The notes: generated from the sequence alone by a model not told the origin. A DNA stretch of 64,000 bases from Halomonas cerina (GCF_014192215.1 NZ_JACHXP010000011.1:62001-126000), one strand, 5' to 3'. Shown: positions 56,387 through 64,000, numbered from the stretch's first letter. Numbers and translations are program-made.

Positions 56387-57322
56387 ATGCCCATCGTCGA
56401 TCCCCGCACCGGTGAGCCGCTCACCGACGACACGCCCGCTGGTGACGCCGCGAACGCCCCGGCAGACGGCCAGCACGCCGAGATGATCCTCGACGTCGAC
56501 CGTCGCAACATTCAGCAACTGCTCGAAACCTCCATGCAGGTCCCGGTCCTGCTCGACTGCCGAAGCACCGTCGACGCGGCGAGCCAGCAGCTGAGCCAAG
56601 TACTCGAGAAGCTGGCACGGGAGTACAACGGCGCCTTCTTGCTCGGCCGCCTCGATATCGACCAGGAGCCGGACATCGCCGCCCAGTTGGGCGTACGGGC
56701 CGCGCCGGACGTCAAGCTGATCAGCCAGGGCGGGCTCGTCGATCATTTCCAGGGCGCCCTGCCCGAGAAGGAAGTTCGCGAGTGGCTGGGTCGTTACTTC
56801 CCGGCACCGGAAGAGGCCCCGGCCAGCCCGGAGGAGCAGGCCGCCGCTGCGCTGGAAGCCGGCGACACCGCCACCGCCCGCGCCCTCTATCAGGAACTGG
56901 CCGAACAGTACCCCCAACATGTGCCCTACCAGGTGGCGTTGGCCCGGGTGCTGGTGGTGGAGGACCAGCCCCAGGAGGCGCTGGCCATCCTCGATAACCT
57001 GCCGCCGGAGGACCGTGATGCCGCCCCGGCCCGCGGCGTACGAGCCAGCATCGAGTTCCGTGAGGAAGCGCCCGACCCGGCGCAGATGGCCGACCTCGAG
57101 GCGCGCGACGACAGCGAGGCCCGCTACCTGCGCGCCCTGCGCCAGTTGGCCGACGGCCACTACGAAGATGGCCTGGAGGCCCTACTGGCCCTGCTGAAGA
57201 CCGACCGGGCCTATGGCGACGATGCCGCCCGCAAGACCCTGCTGCGGGCCTTCGACGCCTTGGGCGCCGATCATCCACTGACCGTTACCTATCGGCGCAA
57301 GCTGTTCGCCCAGCTCTACTGA
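56387..57322 (+). CDS. CnoX/YbbN-like thioredoxin-TPR protein
   Basis: 311 residues. An N-terminal thioredoxin fold (VPVLLDCRSTVDAASQQLSQ, LGRLDIDQEPDIAAQLGVRAAPDVKLI) is followed by TPR-like repeats from about residue 150 (AAAALEAGDTATARALYQEL, VALARVLVVEDQPQEALAIL). It resembles CnoX/YbbN, a holdase that passes clients to GroEL. The place of the CxxC site reads STVDAAS, so there is no redox dithiol; the single Cys in LLDC is elsewhere. The first ATG upstream (56360) is less likely. Confidence 0.85.
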   Translation: MPIVDPRTGEPLTDDTPAGDAANAPADGQHAEMILDVDRRNIQQLLETSMQVPVLLDCRSTVDAASQQLSQVLEKLAREYNGAFLLGRLDIDQEPDIAAQLGVRAAPDVKLISQGGLVDHFQGALPEKEVREWLGRYFPAPEEAPASPEEQAAAALEAGDTATARALYQELAEQYPQHVPYQVALARVLVVEDQPQEALAILDNLPPEDRDAAPARGVRASIEFREEAPDPAQMADLEARDDSEARYLRALRQLADGHYEDGLEALLALLKTDRAYGDDAARKTLLRAFDALGADHPLTVTYRRKLFAQLY

Positions 57323-58503
57323 AGCACGGTATCCAATCGAGCCAGCGCCGCCTCCAACTGACGCGCGGTGGTGCCGAAATTGAGCCGCGCGAACCCCGGC
57401 CAGCCGAAATCGGCCCCATCGGAGAGCGCCACCCGAGCCCGCTCGAGCAGCGCCCGCGCGGGTGAGGCCGCGTCCTCGGCCAGGGCCGGCGCGTCCCGCA
57501 GGTCCAGCCAAGCCAGATAGGTGGAGGCCGGCGGCGCCATGCGCACCCCGGGCCAGTCGGCCACCCGCGCCGCCAGGGTGCGCCGATGCCCCCGCAACAC
57601 TTCGAGCAGAGCCTGGCGCCAAGGCTCGCCATGGGCATAGGCCGCCTCGGCGGCCACCAGTCCCAGCACGTTGGCATCCGGCTGCAGCCCCTTGGCCGCG
57701 GTGGCGAAGCGCCGGCGCTGACCGGCATCCGGGATCACCGCACAGGCCGTGGTCAACCCGGCCAGGTTGAAGGTCTTCGAGGGGGCCCAGAGGGTGACGA
57801 TACGCTCGGCCAGCGCCGGGAAGGCCGCGGCCAGCGGCACGTGGTGCGCTCCCTCGTCGAGCAGCAGGTCACAGTGCAGCTCGTCGGAGACCACCTGCAG
57901 GTCGTGGCGCTCGACCAGGGTCGCCAACCCCGTCAGTTCCTCGCGGGTCCAGACCCGCCCGGTGGGGTTATGGGGCTGGCACCACAGCAAAAGCCGAGTG
58001 CGCGGAGTGATCGCCGCCTCCAGCGCCTCGAGGTCGAGTCGCCAGTCACCATCGGCGGTCTCGGGCGGGCGCATGGCGGCCCGCTGGGGAAGCCGCCCGG
58101 TGCGCTCGGCCACCCTCAGGAAGGGGGGATAAATCGGCGTCACCGTCAACACCCCGTCGCCGGGCTCGGTCAGCGCCAGGCTCGCCAAGTGGAGTGCCGG
58201 AACCACCCCGGGCAGCCACAGCTGCCAGGCCGGCTCGATGGCCCAGCCGTAATGCCGGGCACTCCAGTCACACAGCACCTCGCGCAGGGAATCCGGCACC
58301 AGGCCATAGCCGAAGACCCCGTGGGCGACCCGCGCCTGCAGGGCCTCGAGCACTGCCGGGGGGGAGACGAAGTCCATGTCGGCCACCCACAGTGGCAGGA
58401 CATCATCGCCATGGCGATGCCATTTCTGCGAGGGCCAGTCGCCCCCGGACGGGTGGCGACGCTCGACGGGCGTGGCAAAATCGAAGTCCATGTGCCGTTC
58501 CAT
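57316..58503 (-). CDS. PatB/MalY-type PLP aminotransferase (cystathionine beta-lyase like)
   Basis: 395 residues, fold type I. VLPLWVADMDFVSPPAVLEAL and FGYGLVPDSLREVLCDW are the N-terminal hallmarks of the PatB/MalY group. Cofactor residues include LLLWCQPHNPTGRVW, VVSDELHCDLL and the PLP Lys in LWAPSKTFNLAGL. Homologues cleave C-S bonds of cystathionine or cysteine; some also regulate. Start choice is uncertain: ATG 58491, four codons on, is also possible. Divergent from the next small gene with an 18-bp gap; its stop overlaps the thioredoxin-like gene's end (convergent). Confidence 0.9.
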   Translation of the reverse strand: MERHMDFDFATPVERRHPSGGDWPSQKWHRHGDDVLPLWVADMDFVSPPAVLEALQARVAHGVFGYGLVPDSLREVLCDWSARHYGWAIEPAWQLWLPGVVPALHLASLALTEPGDGVLTVTPIYPPFLRVAERTGRLPQRAAMRPPETADGDWRLDLEALEAAITPRTRLLLWCQPHNPTGRVWTREELTGLATLVERHDLQVVSDELHCDLLLDEGAHHVPLAAAFPALAERIVTLWAPSKTFNLAGLTTACAVIPDAGQRRRFATAAKGLQPDANVLGLVAAEAAYAHGEPWRQALLEVLRGHRRTLAARVADWPGVRMAPPASTYLAWLDLRDAPALAEDAASPARALLERARVALSDGADFGWPGFARLNFGTTARQLEAALARLDTVLQ

Positions 58504-58521
58504 TTTCCAAAGGCCAGACAG

Positions 58522-58968
58522 ATGCACCCGACCATGCCCCAACGCGGCTTCTATGCCAAGGTACGCCGCGGCCTGCCCGCCCTGATCCGGCAGTGGCTCA
58601 CCCTCGGCCAGGCCGACACCGACCGCCTGGCCCTGCTGCTCGCCGAAACCGCCCGGGTCGCCAAGCTAGGCACCCCCGAGGCCACCCCGAGCGGCGCCAC
58701 CCTGATCGCCTGGGGGGATCCCCGGTGCCAGGAGGAGATACCGCTCTGGGCCGGTCGCACCGCCACTTTCCTGCTGGTGCAGATGCCTGCCCGACCGATG
58801 CCGGCCAGCGACGACGAAGCCTGTGCCTGGGCTTACTGCTGGCTGCGCAACCGCGACTTCGCCGATGTCCAAGCCGCCGAACAGGCCCTGCCCAAGCATC
58901 TGCGCGCCCCCCTGGCCGGCCCCCTGCGCGCGGCCTGGGCGGATCGCCAGGGGCTGCGGCTGGTGTGA
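58522..58968 (+). CDS. Uncharacterised protein
   Basis: 148 residues, no family recognised. It starts MHPTMPQRGFYAKVRRGLPA and contains TRVAKLGTPEATP-like and DEACAWAYCWLRNRDFADVQ segments. Hydrophobic-aromatic and Ala-rich, probably soluble and helical. GC3-rich codon use like its neighbours supports coding. A second ATG (58534) is possible. Only 2 bp before the end of the convergent HNH gene. Confidence 0.6.
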   Translation: MHPTMPQRGFYAKVRRGLPALIRQWLTLGQADTDRLALLLAETARVAKLGTPEATPSGATLIAWGDPRCQEEIPLWAGRTATFLLVQMPARPMPASDDEACAWAYCWLRNRDFADVQAAEQALPKHLRAPLAGPLRAAWADRQGLRLV

Positions 58969-58970
58969 GC

Positions 58971-59312
58971 CTAGCGTCGCCGTCCCGCCCGCTTCTTGGG
59001 CCGGAAGCCATCGGGCTTGGTGGCCAGCCATTCGACGAAAGTCCGGATCTCGGGATGCGCCAACAGCGCCTCCCGGCTGCGATAATGGTCGGCCATCTCC
59101 CGCTCGCCGAGGACCGTATGCAGGTGCCGGTGGCAGGCGTGGCAGACCCACAGGATGGCGGTGAGCCGTTCGGCGCGATCGAAACGTCGCCGATAGCGCG
59201 CCTTGCCGTGCAGGGCGCGGGGAATGAGATGGTGCTTGGTCAGGGGCGCCGCCCGACCGCAGAGCTCGCAGGTCTCGGGCCGCGGCGGGGGAGAAAGGTC
59301 GTGACCGGCCAT
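58971..59312 (-). CDS. HNH endonuclease
   Basis: 113 residues. ETCELCGRAAPLTKHHLIPR gives the first zinc pair (C-x-x-C) and the central His-His; WVCHACHRHLH gives the second zinc pair and final His, making a complete HNH/zinc site. Tail FRPKKRAGRRR is basic. No toxin, intron or restriction partner is nearby. It lies between two uncharacterised plus-strand genes. The product resembles small stand-alone HNH proteins whose roles are rarely known. Confidence 0.82.
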   Translation of the reverse strand: MAGHDLSPPPRPETCELCGRAAPLTKHHLIPRALHGKARYRRRFDRAERLTAILWVCHACHRHLHTVLGEREMADHYRSREALLAHPEIRTFVEWLATKPDGFRPKKRAGRRR

Positions 59313-59357
59313 GGCACCTCGTGGGGATATCGTTCACACACAGATAAGGATATCGAA

Positions 59358-60158
59358 ATGGAAGTTCCCCTCACCTGGCAACTGGCCAAGCTGCTGGTCT
59401 CGATCGGCGTGGTCCTGGGGCTCTCGGTGGTCGCCGAGCGGCTGAGCACTCGGCTGGCCGGCCTGCTCTCCGGCTACCCCTTGGGCACCGCCATCGCCCT
59501 GTTCTTCATCGGCCTGGAGATCTCACCCACCTTCGCCGCCGACAGCGCCGTGCACACCCTGGCCGGTTTCACCGCCACCCTGGCGCTGGGGGGTGGCTAT
59601 CTGCTATGTGCCCGGCGCAACGGCCTCGTCGGAGTGCTGGCCGGCAGCGCCGGGGGCCTGGCGGTCTGGGGGGTGGTCAGCCTGCTGTTGACCCAGGTCG
59701 AGTTCACTCGGGTGACCGGCACTTTGACCACCCTGGTGGCGATCCTGGCCTTCATCCAGCTCTATCGCCGGGTGCCCGAGACCACCGCCCGGCCCCGGGG
59801 CGGCTTCTCCTGGCCGGCGCTGGGCCTACGCGCCGGCCTGGCCGCCGGCATCATCTTTTTGATCACCGGCCTGGCCCATGTGGTCCCCACCGCCTGGGCC
59901 GGGGTGATGGCCGCCTTTCCGGTGACCATGTACCCCTTCCTGGTGATCCTGCACCTGACCCACGGCGCCGCCCCGGTGGCCACGGTCATCAAGCACTACC
60001 CGGCCGGGCTCGGCTCGCTGCTCTGCTATGCACTGACCGTCTCGCTGACCTACGCGACCTTAGGGCTGGTGACCGGTACCCTGCTCGGCTTCGTGGCCGC
60101 CACCGCCTGGCTAGTGGCCTGGACTCGCTGGCAGGCGCGACGACCAGAGAGGGCTTGA
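59358..60158 (+). CDS. Polytopic membrane protein with internal repeat
   Basis: 266 residues with about eight to nine hydrophobic helices. Two similar segments, LSGYPLGTAIALFFIGLEIS (about 36) and AAFPVTMYPFLVILHLTHG (about 190), sit in each half and each contains a mid-helix Pro, suggesting inverted-duplicated transporter halves. I cannot name the family. AAGGA lies before the ATG. The next gene starts 79 bp later. Confidence 0.65.
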   Translation: MEVPLTWQLAKLLVSIGVVLGLSVVAERLSTRLAGLLSGYPLGTAIALFFIGLEISPTFAADSAVHTLAGFTATLALGGGYLLCARRNGLVGVLAGSAGGLAVWGVVSLLLTQVEFTRVTGTLTTLVAILAFIQLYRRVPETTARPRGGFSWPALGLRAGLAAGIIFLITGLAHVVPTAWAGVMAAFPVTMYPFLVILHLTHGAAPVATVIKHYPAGLGSLLCYALTVSLTYATLGLVTGTLLGFVAATAWLVAWTRWQARRPERA

Positions 60159-60237
60159 CCTAGCGCTTGCTCGGGATAATGCTGGGCTCTTCTTCACCCG
60201 CGTGGCTTCGCAGCCCCCACGATCACAAGGACACGCT

Positions 60238-60645
60238 ATGTTCGTACGTACCATCGAGCCCGCCTTCTACGACACCGACGCCCTGGGGCATGTCAACAAC
60301 ACCCGCCTGCCCGCCTGGTTCGAGCTGGCCCGCAATGACTTGTTCCGGCTCTTCACGCCGGACCTCGACCCGCGCAAGTGGCGTCTGATCATGGCGCGGA
60401 TGGAGGTCGACTACCGCGCCGAGCTGCAGTACGGTCGCGAGATCGAGATCCGCACCTATGTCTCGCGGCTGGGCAACAGCTCCTTCACGGTGAGCCAGGA
60501 GGCGCGCCAGGGAGGTGTCCTGACCAACCTGGGCCATACCGTCATGGTCCACTTCGATCATGAGAGCAAACGGGCCATCCCCATCGAGGGCGAGCTGCGC
60601 GAGGCTCTCGAGGCTCACCTGCAGGAAGAGCCCGCGGACGCATGA
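60238..60645 (+). CDS. Acyl-CoA thioesterase (hot-dog fold)
   Basis: 135 residues. The 4HBT/YbgC-type motif YDTDALGHVNNTRLPAWFE carries the catalytic Asp, and MEVDYRAELQYGREIEIRTYV is the central strand. Hydrolyses acyl-CoA thioesters; the specific acyl group is unknown. AAGGA precedes the ATG. The stop overlaps the ybaK start by 4 bp. Confidence 0.88.
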   Translation: MFVRTIEPAFYDTDALGHVNNTRLPAWFELARNDLFRLFTPDLDPRKWRLIMARMEVDYRAELQYGREIEIRTYVSRLGNSSFTVSQEARQGGVLTNLGHTVMVHFDHESKRAIPIEGELREALEAHLQEEPADA

Positions 60646-61112
60646 CCCCGGCCGTCAAGACGCTGGAGAAGGCCGGGGTGGCCTTCTCCACTGCCAGCTA
60701 CGCGCCTGATCCGAGACGCCCGGCCTATGGCGAGGAAGCCGCCCGGGCGCTGGATCTCTCGCCCGACGAGGTGTTCAAGACCCTACTGGCCCGGCTCGAC
60801 GATGACCGCTTGGTGGTGGCGATCGTGCCGGTCTCGGCCCAACTCGATCTCAAGGCCCTGGCCCGGGCGGCCGGGGCCCGCAAGGCGGTGCTCGCCGCGC
60901 CCGCCGAGGCCGAGCGGGCCACGGGCTACGTGGTGGGTGGCATCAGCCCCTTGGGCCAGAAACGTCGCCTGGCGATTTTCCTCGACACCAGCGCCGAGGC
61001 CCGCGCGACGCTTTACGTCAGCGGGGGGCGCCGGGGACTCGAGATCTGCCTCGCCCCGGATGACCTGGTCCGGGCCACGGGCGCCCGGCTGGCGCCCGTG
61101 GCCCGTCGCTGA
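60642..61112 (+). CDS. ybaK: Cys-tRNA(Pro) deacylase YbaK
   Basis: 156 residues. It removes cysteine from mischarged tRNA-Pro. YGEEAARALDLSPDEVFKTL and the active Lys environment are visible; GYVVGGISPLGQKRRLAIF is the family signature, and LYVSGGRRGLEICLAPDDL closes the site. Translationally coupled to the thioesterase. Confidence 0.93.
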   Translation: MTPAVKTLEKAGVAFSTASYAPDPRRPAYGEEAARALDLSPDEVFKTLLARLDDDRLVVAIVPVSAQLDLKALARAAGARKAVLAAPAEAERATGYVVGGISPLGQKRRLAIFLDTSAEARATLYVSGGRRGLEICLAPDDLVRATGARLAPVARR

Positions 61113-61205
61113 AACGCCGCGTGAGCCGAAGGGGCGGACCCGCTGTCTCAGGGCGACGTCCCTGGCTGCGGTACGCCAGGACCTCTTCCCCAGAAGGAGC
61201 CGACC

Positions 61206-61532
61206 ATGGCCATCCGCTATGATCTCTGGCTGGATCCCGACAATGTCGCCCGACACCAGGCCGTGGAAGCCGACCTGGAGCGCTACTTCATGGAGCGTTT
61301 CGCCGACTACCCCCACATCCGCTTGTTCGGGGCCGACCCTTACGATTATGATGCGCCGTTCAACCGCCTTTATGATGTGCTGATGGCACGGGCCGGCGAG
61401 TACTGCGAGCGGGAGTGGCGCTATGTGCCCACACCGGAGCAGCTCACCCGCACCTTCTACCGTGCCGTGGGCCGTTCGAACAAGTTTCTACGGGACCCCG
61501 ACGATGGTGATCCGCACCGATCAGAGACCTGA
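61206..61532 (+). CDS. Uncharacterised small protein
   Basis: 108 residues beginning MAIRYDLWLDPDNVARHQAV; rich in Tyr, Arg and Asp (DPYDYDAPFNRLYDVLMARA). No family recognised. AAGGAG lies eight bases before the ATG. Its 3' end overlaps the DUF501 gene by 29 bp. Confidence 0.7.
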   Translation: MAIRYDLWLDPDNVARHQAVEADLERYFMERFADYPHIRLFGADPYDYDAPFNRLYDVLMARAGEYCEREWRYVPTPEQLTRTFYRAVGRSNKFLRDPDDGDPHRSET

Positions 61533-62025
61533 TGCGCGCCAGCTAGCCATCATCACCGAGCAGCTCGGCCGTGAACCGCGCGGCATCGAGGCCTTGGCCG
61601 CCACCGACGGCGAAGGCACCCCGCTGGTGCTGCGCATGGCGCCCATCGTCGATGGCCGGCCGTTTCCGACCCTCTACTGGCTCTGCTCCGAGCGGCTCAA
61701 GGTCGAACTCTCCCGGATCGAGGCCGTCGGGGTGATCAAGCAGCTGGAGGCGCGCCTGCAGCGGGATGCCGACTTCCTGGCCGCCTACCACCGCAGCCAC
61801 GAGGACTATGTCCGCGCCCGCTGGGCCGTCATGACCGAGGCCCAGCGCGCCGAGGTCGAGCGCCTGGGCTATGGCGAGGTGCTACGCATCCGGGGCATCG
61901 GCGGCATCACCAATCGCGATCAGGTGCGTTGCCTGCATACCCAGTATGCCCACCACCTGTGCGGCGACAACGCCATCGGCCAGTGGCTGGATGCCGAATA
62001 CGGTATCGCCGACTGCCTGCCCTGA
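61504..62025 (+). CDS. DUF501 protein
   Basis: 173 residues. C-terminal GIGGITNRDQVRCLHTQYAH and the Cys-His pattern H-L-C-G-D-N are the DUF501 signature; the centre has TLYWLCSERLKVELSRIE. The function is unknown. The start is the ATG giving the family's length; it overlaps the gene before it by 29 bp. Confidence 0.8.
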   Translation: MVIRTDQRPDARQLAIITEQLGREPRGIEALAATDGEGTPLVLRMAPIVDGRPFPTLYWLCSERLKVELSRIEAVGVIKQLEARLQRDADFLAAYHRSHEDYVRARWAVMTEAQRAEVERLGYGEVLRIRGIGGITNRDQVRCLHTQYAHHLCGDNAIGQWLDAEYGIADCLP

Positions 62026-62079
62026 GCACGCCCGCTCTCTTTTTCCTCCCCCTCACCCCCAACCCAGGAGACACTCCGC

Positions 62080-62205
62080 ATGTACGTCGATACCCCCGTG
62101 ATCGCCAGCCTCACCCTGATCGCCAGCCTGCTCGTCATTAGCGGCGTCGGCATCAAGCTGCTGCGCCAGGCGATGCGTCGTGACGCGGCCAGCAGCACTC
62201 GCTGA
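62080..62205 (+). CDS. 41-residue single-pass membrane peptide
   Basis: Open frame of 41 codons, below usual cutoffs, with AGGAG nine bases before the ATG and a strong terminator 23 bp after the stop. The peptide has one hydrophobic helix (VIASLTLIASLLVISGVGI) then a basic tail (KLLRQAMRRDAASSTR). Possible small membrane protein; function unknown. Confidence 0.6.
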   Translation: MYVDTPVIASLTLIASLLVISGVGIKLLRQAMRRDAASSTR

Positions 62206-62227
62206 CCGGTCCGGCCGACACTACGCA

Positions 62228-62252
62228 GGGCGCCTGACGGCGCCCTTTTTTT
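62228..62252 (+). terminator. Strong rho-independent terminator
   Basis: GGGCGCC/GGCGCCC stem with a 4-base loop followed by seven T. It ends the plus-strand run that includes the DUF501 and small membrane peptide genes. Confidence 0.92.
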
Positions 62253-62327
62253 GTTAACGGCGCACGCGCCAGGCTTTCTCGCTCCCCATCCGGCGGCTAG
62301 GATGAGGGACGCACCAAGGAGGCGAGC

Positions 62328-62882
62328 ATGGCGAGATTCTGCGTCTATCTGGGGTCCCGGGAAGGCAACGCTCCGCAGTTCGTGGAGGCGACCCGACAGC
62401 TGGGTCACCAGCTGGCTCGACGCGGCCACGGCCTGGTCTATGGCGGCGCCCGCGTGGGGCTGATGGGCGAACTGGCCGACACCGTCATGGTGGCGGGCGG
62501 CGAGGTGGTCGGGGTGATGCCCGACCACCTGGTGGAGCGCGAGCAGGCCCACCACGGCCTGACGCGGCTGATCCGGGTGCACAACATGCACGAGCGCAAG
62601 GCGAGCATGGCCGCCCATGCCGATGCCTTCATCGTGCTGCCCGGCGGCATCGGTACCCTGGAGGAGTTCTTCGAGGCCTGGACCTGGCAGTACCTGGGCC
62701 TTCATGACAAGCCCATCGGGGTACTCGACACCGCCGGCTTCTATGCGCCCCTGCTGGCCTTCCTGGACAGCACCGTGACCCACGGCTTCCTCAACGCCCG
62801 TACCCGCGACGCCCTGGTCGACGCCACCGAGCCCGACACCCTGCTGGAGGCCCTGGAGACCGCTTTGACCACGAGGGGCTAG
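62328..62882 (+). CDS. LOG-family protein (TIGR00730 Rossmann fold)
   Basis: 184 residues. It shows the YGGARVGLMGELAD glycine loop and the LOG motif PGGIGTLEEFFEAWTW. Related LOG proteins hydrolyse cytokinin nucleotides; in bacteria the substrate is usually AMP-like. ARKASMAAHADAFIVLP-type core is intact. The ATG follows AAGGAGG. Confidence 0.9.
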   Translation: MARFCVYLGSREGNAPQFVEATRQLGHQLARRGHGLVYGGARVGLMGELADTVMVAGGEVVGVMPDHLVEREQAHHGLTRLIRVHNMHERKASMAAHADAFIVLPGGIGTLEEFFEAWTWQYLGLHDKPIGVLDTAGFYAPLLAFLDSTVTHGFLNARTRDALVDATEPDTLLEALETALTTRG

Positions 62883-62927
62883 CAAGCGGCGACCTCCATG
62901 CCTCAACCGGGTGCCGGTCCGCTCGCC

Positions 62928-62959
62928 CCTTCCTGCACAACTCTCACCTTCCTGCACAA
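62928..62959. repeat. 13-bp direct repeat before the quinone oxidoreductase
   Basis: CCTTCCTGCACAA occurs at 62928-62940 and again at 62947-62959, start-to-start distance 19 bp. It lies just upstream of the ribosome-binding site and may be a small duplication or a regulator site. Confidence 0.55.
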
Positions 62960-62968
62960 GGAGTTGTC

Positions 62969-63940
62969 ATGCACGCCATTGTCATCGACGGAGAACAGCT
63001 GAGCTGGCAGGCCATGGAGCCCCCTCCCGGCCCCGGGGCCGGCGAGGTGCGCCTGCGCGTCGCCTGGGCCGGGGTCAACCGCGCCGACCTGATGCAGCGT
63101 GCCGGCCACTACCCGCCGCCACCCGGGACCAGCGAGATCATGGGCCTTGAGGTCAGCGGCACGGTCATCGCCACCGGCCCGGGCGTCGAGTGGCCGGCGG
63201 TCGGCGAGCCCGTCTGTGCGCTGCTGGCCGGCGGCGGCTATGCCGAGGAGGTGGTAGTGGACGCCCGCCAGGTGCTGCCGCTCCCCGAGGGCCTCGGCCT
63301 GCGCGAGGCCGCGGCCCTGCCCGAGGTCTTCACCACCGCCTGGCTCAACCTGTTCATGGAGGGGGCACTGGCCGAGGGTGAGCGGGTGCTGCTGCACGCC
63401 GCGGCCAGTGGCGTGGGCACCGCCGCCATCCAACTCTGCCGCGCCTTCGGCCACCCCTGCTTCGCCACCGCCGGCAGCGAGGCCAAGCTCGCCGCCTGTC
63501 GCGAGCTGGGGGCAGATGCCGGCTGGAACCGTCACGACGGCAGCTTCGTCGAGGCCGTGAAGGCCTGGGGCGGCGCCGACATGATCCTCGATCCGGTCGG
63601 TGCGAGTTACCTCGCCGATAACCAGCAGGTCCTCAATGCCGACGGCCGGCTGGTGGTGATCGGGCTGATGGGAGGCCGCCAGGCGAAGCTCGACCTGGGA
63701 CGCATGCTGATGAAGCGCCAGCGGCTGATCGGCTCGACCCTGCGGGCCCGGCCACCGGCGGCCAAGGGCGAGATCCTCGCGGCCCTGCGCCGGCATGTCT
63801 GGCCGCGACTCGTGACCGGTGAGCTCTCGCCGCTGGTGGATCGCACCTGGCCGATCACGGCGGTGGAGGCCGCCCACGCCCATATGCAGCGGGATGCCAA
63901 CATCGGCAAGGTGCTGCTCTCGGTCGGTGGCGAGGAATAA
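62969..63940 (+). CDS. NAD(P)H quinone oxidoreductase (zinc-free MDR, PIG3 type)
   Basis: 323 residues. VAWAGVNRADLMQRAGHYPP is the PIG3-like N-terminus. The Rossmann loop is LHAAASGVGTAAIQLCRAFG; DMILDPVGASYLADN lies in the second half. No zinc-binding cysteines are present. Reduces quinones with NADPH. AAGGAG is five bases from the ATG. Follows the LOG gene by 86 bp. Confidence 0.92.
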   Translation: MHAIVIDGEQLSWQAMEPPPGPGAGEVRLRVAWAGVNRADLMQRAGHYPPPPGTSEIMGLEVSGTVIATGPGVEWPAVGEPVCALLAGGGYAEEVVVDARQVLPLPEGLGLREAAALPEVFTTAWLNLFMEGALAEGERVLLHAAASGVGTAAIQLCRAFGHPCFATAGSEAKLAACRELGADAGWNRHDGSFVEAVKAWGGADMILDPVGASYLADNQQVLNADGRLVVIGLMGGRQAKLDLGRMLMKRQRLIGSTLRARPPAAKGEILAALRRHVWPRLVTGELSPLVDRTWPITAVEAAHAHMQRDANIGKVLLSVGGEE

Positions 63941-63945
63941 GGGGC

Positions 63946-64000
63946 TCAGGCTGGGCCGGTGAGCTCGAGAGTGCGCTGGTAGGTGAGCTGCAACAGGCGG
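63946..64000 (-). CDS. C-terminal end of a gene cut by the window edge
   Basis: The minus strand is open from the window end for 17 codons to a TGA at 63946-63948 (residues R-L-L-Q-L-T-Y-Q-R-T-L-E-L-T-G-P-A). Too short to name. It would be convergent with the quinone oxidoreductase gene. Confidence 0.35.
   Translation of the reverse strand, partial: RLLQLTYQRTLELTGPA

Noticed and set aside
57586..58968. 460-residue plus-strand frame ahead of the small protein at 58522
   Set aside because: Its first 312 codons lie antisense to the PatB-type gene. Only the last 148 codons, from the ATG with a ribosome site, are kept as a gene.
58194..60158. 654-residue frame joined to the membrane protein at 59358
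   Set aside because: The upstream part is antisense to PatB and HNH genes. The membrane protein starts cleanly at ATG 59358 after AAGGA.

Overview
The window looks like core chromosome of a GC-rich gammaproteobacterium, most likely Halomonas or a close relative in the Halomonadaceae. Reasons: the Pseudomonas/E. coli-like gene order of several housekeeping blocks, very high GC with dense GC-ending codons, a PHB reductase gene (phaB), and an RF2 gene with the classical programmed frameshift. The assignment rests on synteny and protein character only; no search was run. I see no prophage, transposase, CRISPR array, rRNA operon or obvious genomic island. Nearly every base is in a gene, and no gap exceeds 300 bases.

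Layout: 0.2-5.7 kb is a minus-strand run: cupin, SnoaL-like protein, NAD malic enzyme, trpS, alanine dehydrogenase and a DUF2007/zinc-ribbon protein. 5.8-9.3 kb: rlmI, mutM, rpmG-rpmB, radC (minus). 9.4-13.6 kb: coaBC, dut, algC-type phosphomannomutase, argB (plus), closed by 14 perfect copies of a heptamer. 13.8-17.7 kb: rpoH and ftsY-ftsE-ftsX (minus). 17.8-18.7 kb: rsmD and zapB (plus). 18.7-20.4 kb: bolA, a probable holD and rimI (minus). 20.4-26.6 kb: MFS exporter, an acidic small protein, lysS and prfB, and a FadL-type porin (all minus).

26.7-29.85 kb is a compact metal-efflux unit (plus): MerR regulator, CopA ATPase and a 25-residue membrane peptide, linked by 4-bp overlaps and driven by a long-spacer MerR promoter with a perfect 7-7-7 dyad. 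29.9-30.3 kb: VOC protein. 30.35-36.9 kb: xerD, dsbC, hom, thrC, recJ (minus; same order as Pseudomonas). 37.0-39.1 kb: rpsP-rimM-trmD-rplS; 39.4-43.1 kb: ffh divergent from ypjD and a CorB-like protein. 43.2-47.6 kb: TetR regulator, a SRAP-family protein that has lost its catalytic residues, and an exported M16 protease overlapping it. 47.7-51.1 kb: sbcB and minC-minD-minE. 51.4-55.0 kb: a large DUF349 protein and phaB. 55.2-55.35 kb: initiator tRNA with promoter and terminator. 55.5-64 kb: DUF3750 protein, a CnoX-like thioredoxin/TPR protein, a PatB-type lyase, uncharacterised proteins, an HNH nuclease, thioesterase-YbaK, DUF501, a 41-residue membrane peptide, a LOG-family protein and a quinone oxidoreductase.

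The most unusual signals are small or non-coding: a palindromic 110-116 bp intergenic repeat present twice with compensating stem changes; three intergenic heptamer arrays; the SRAP pseudoenzyme; the CopA-tail peptide with its regulator; and a probable psi-subunit gene found through synteny with rimI.
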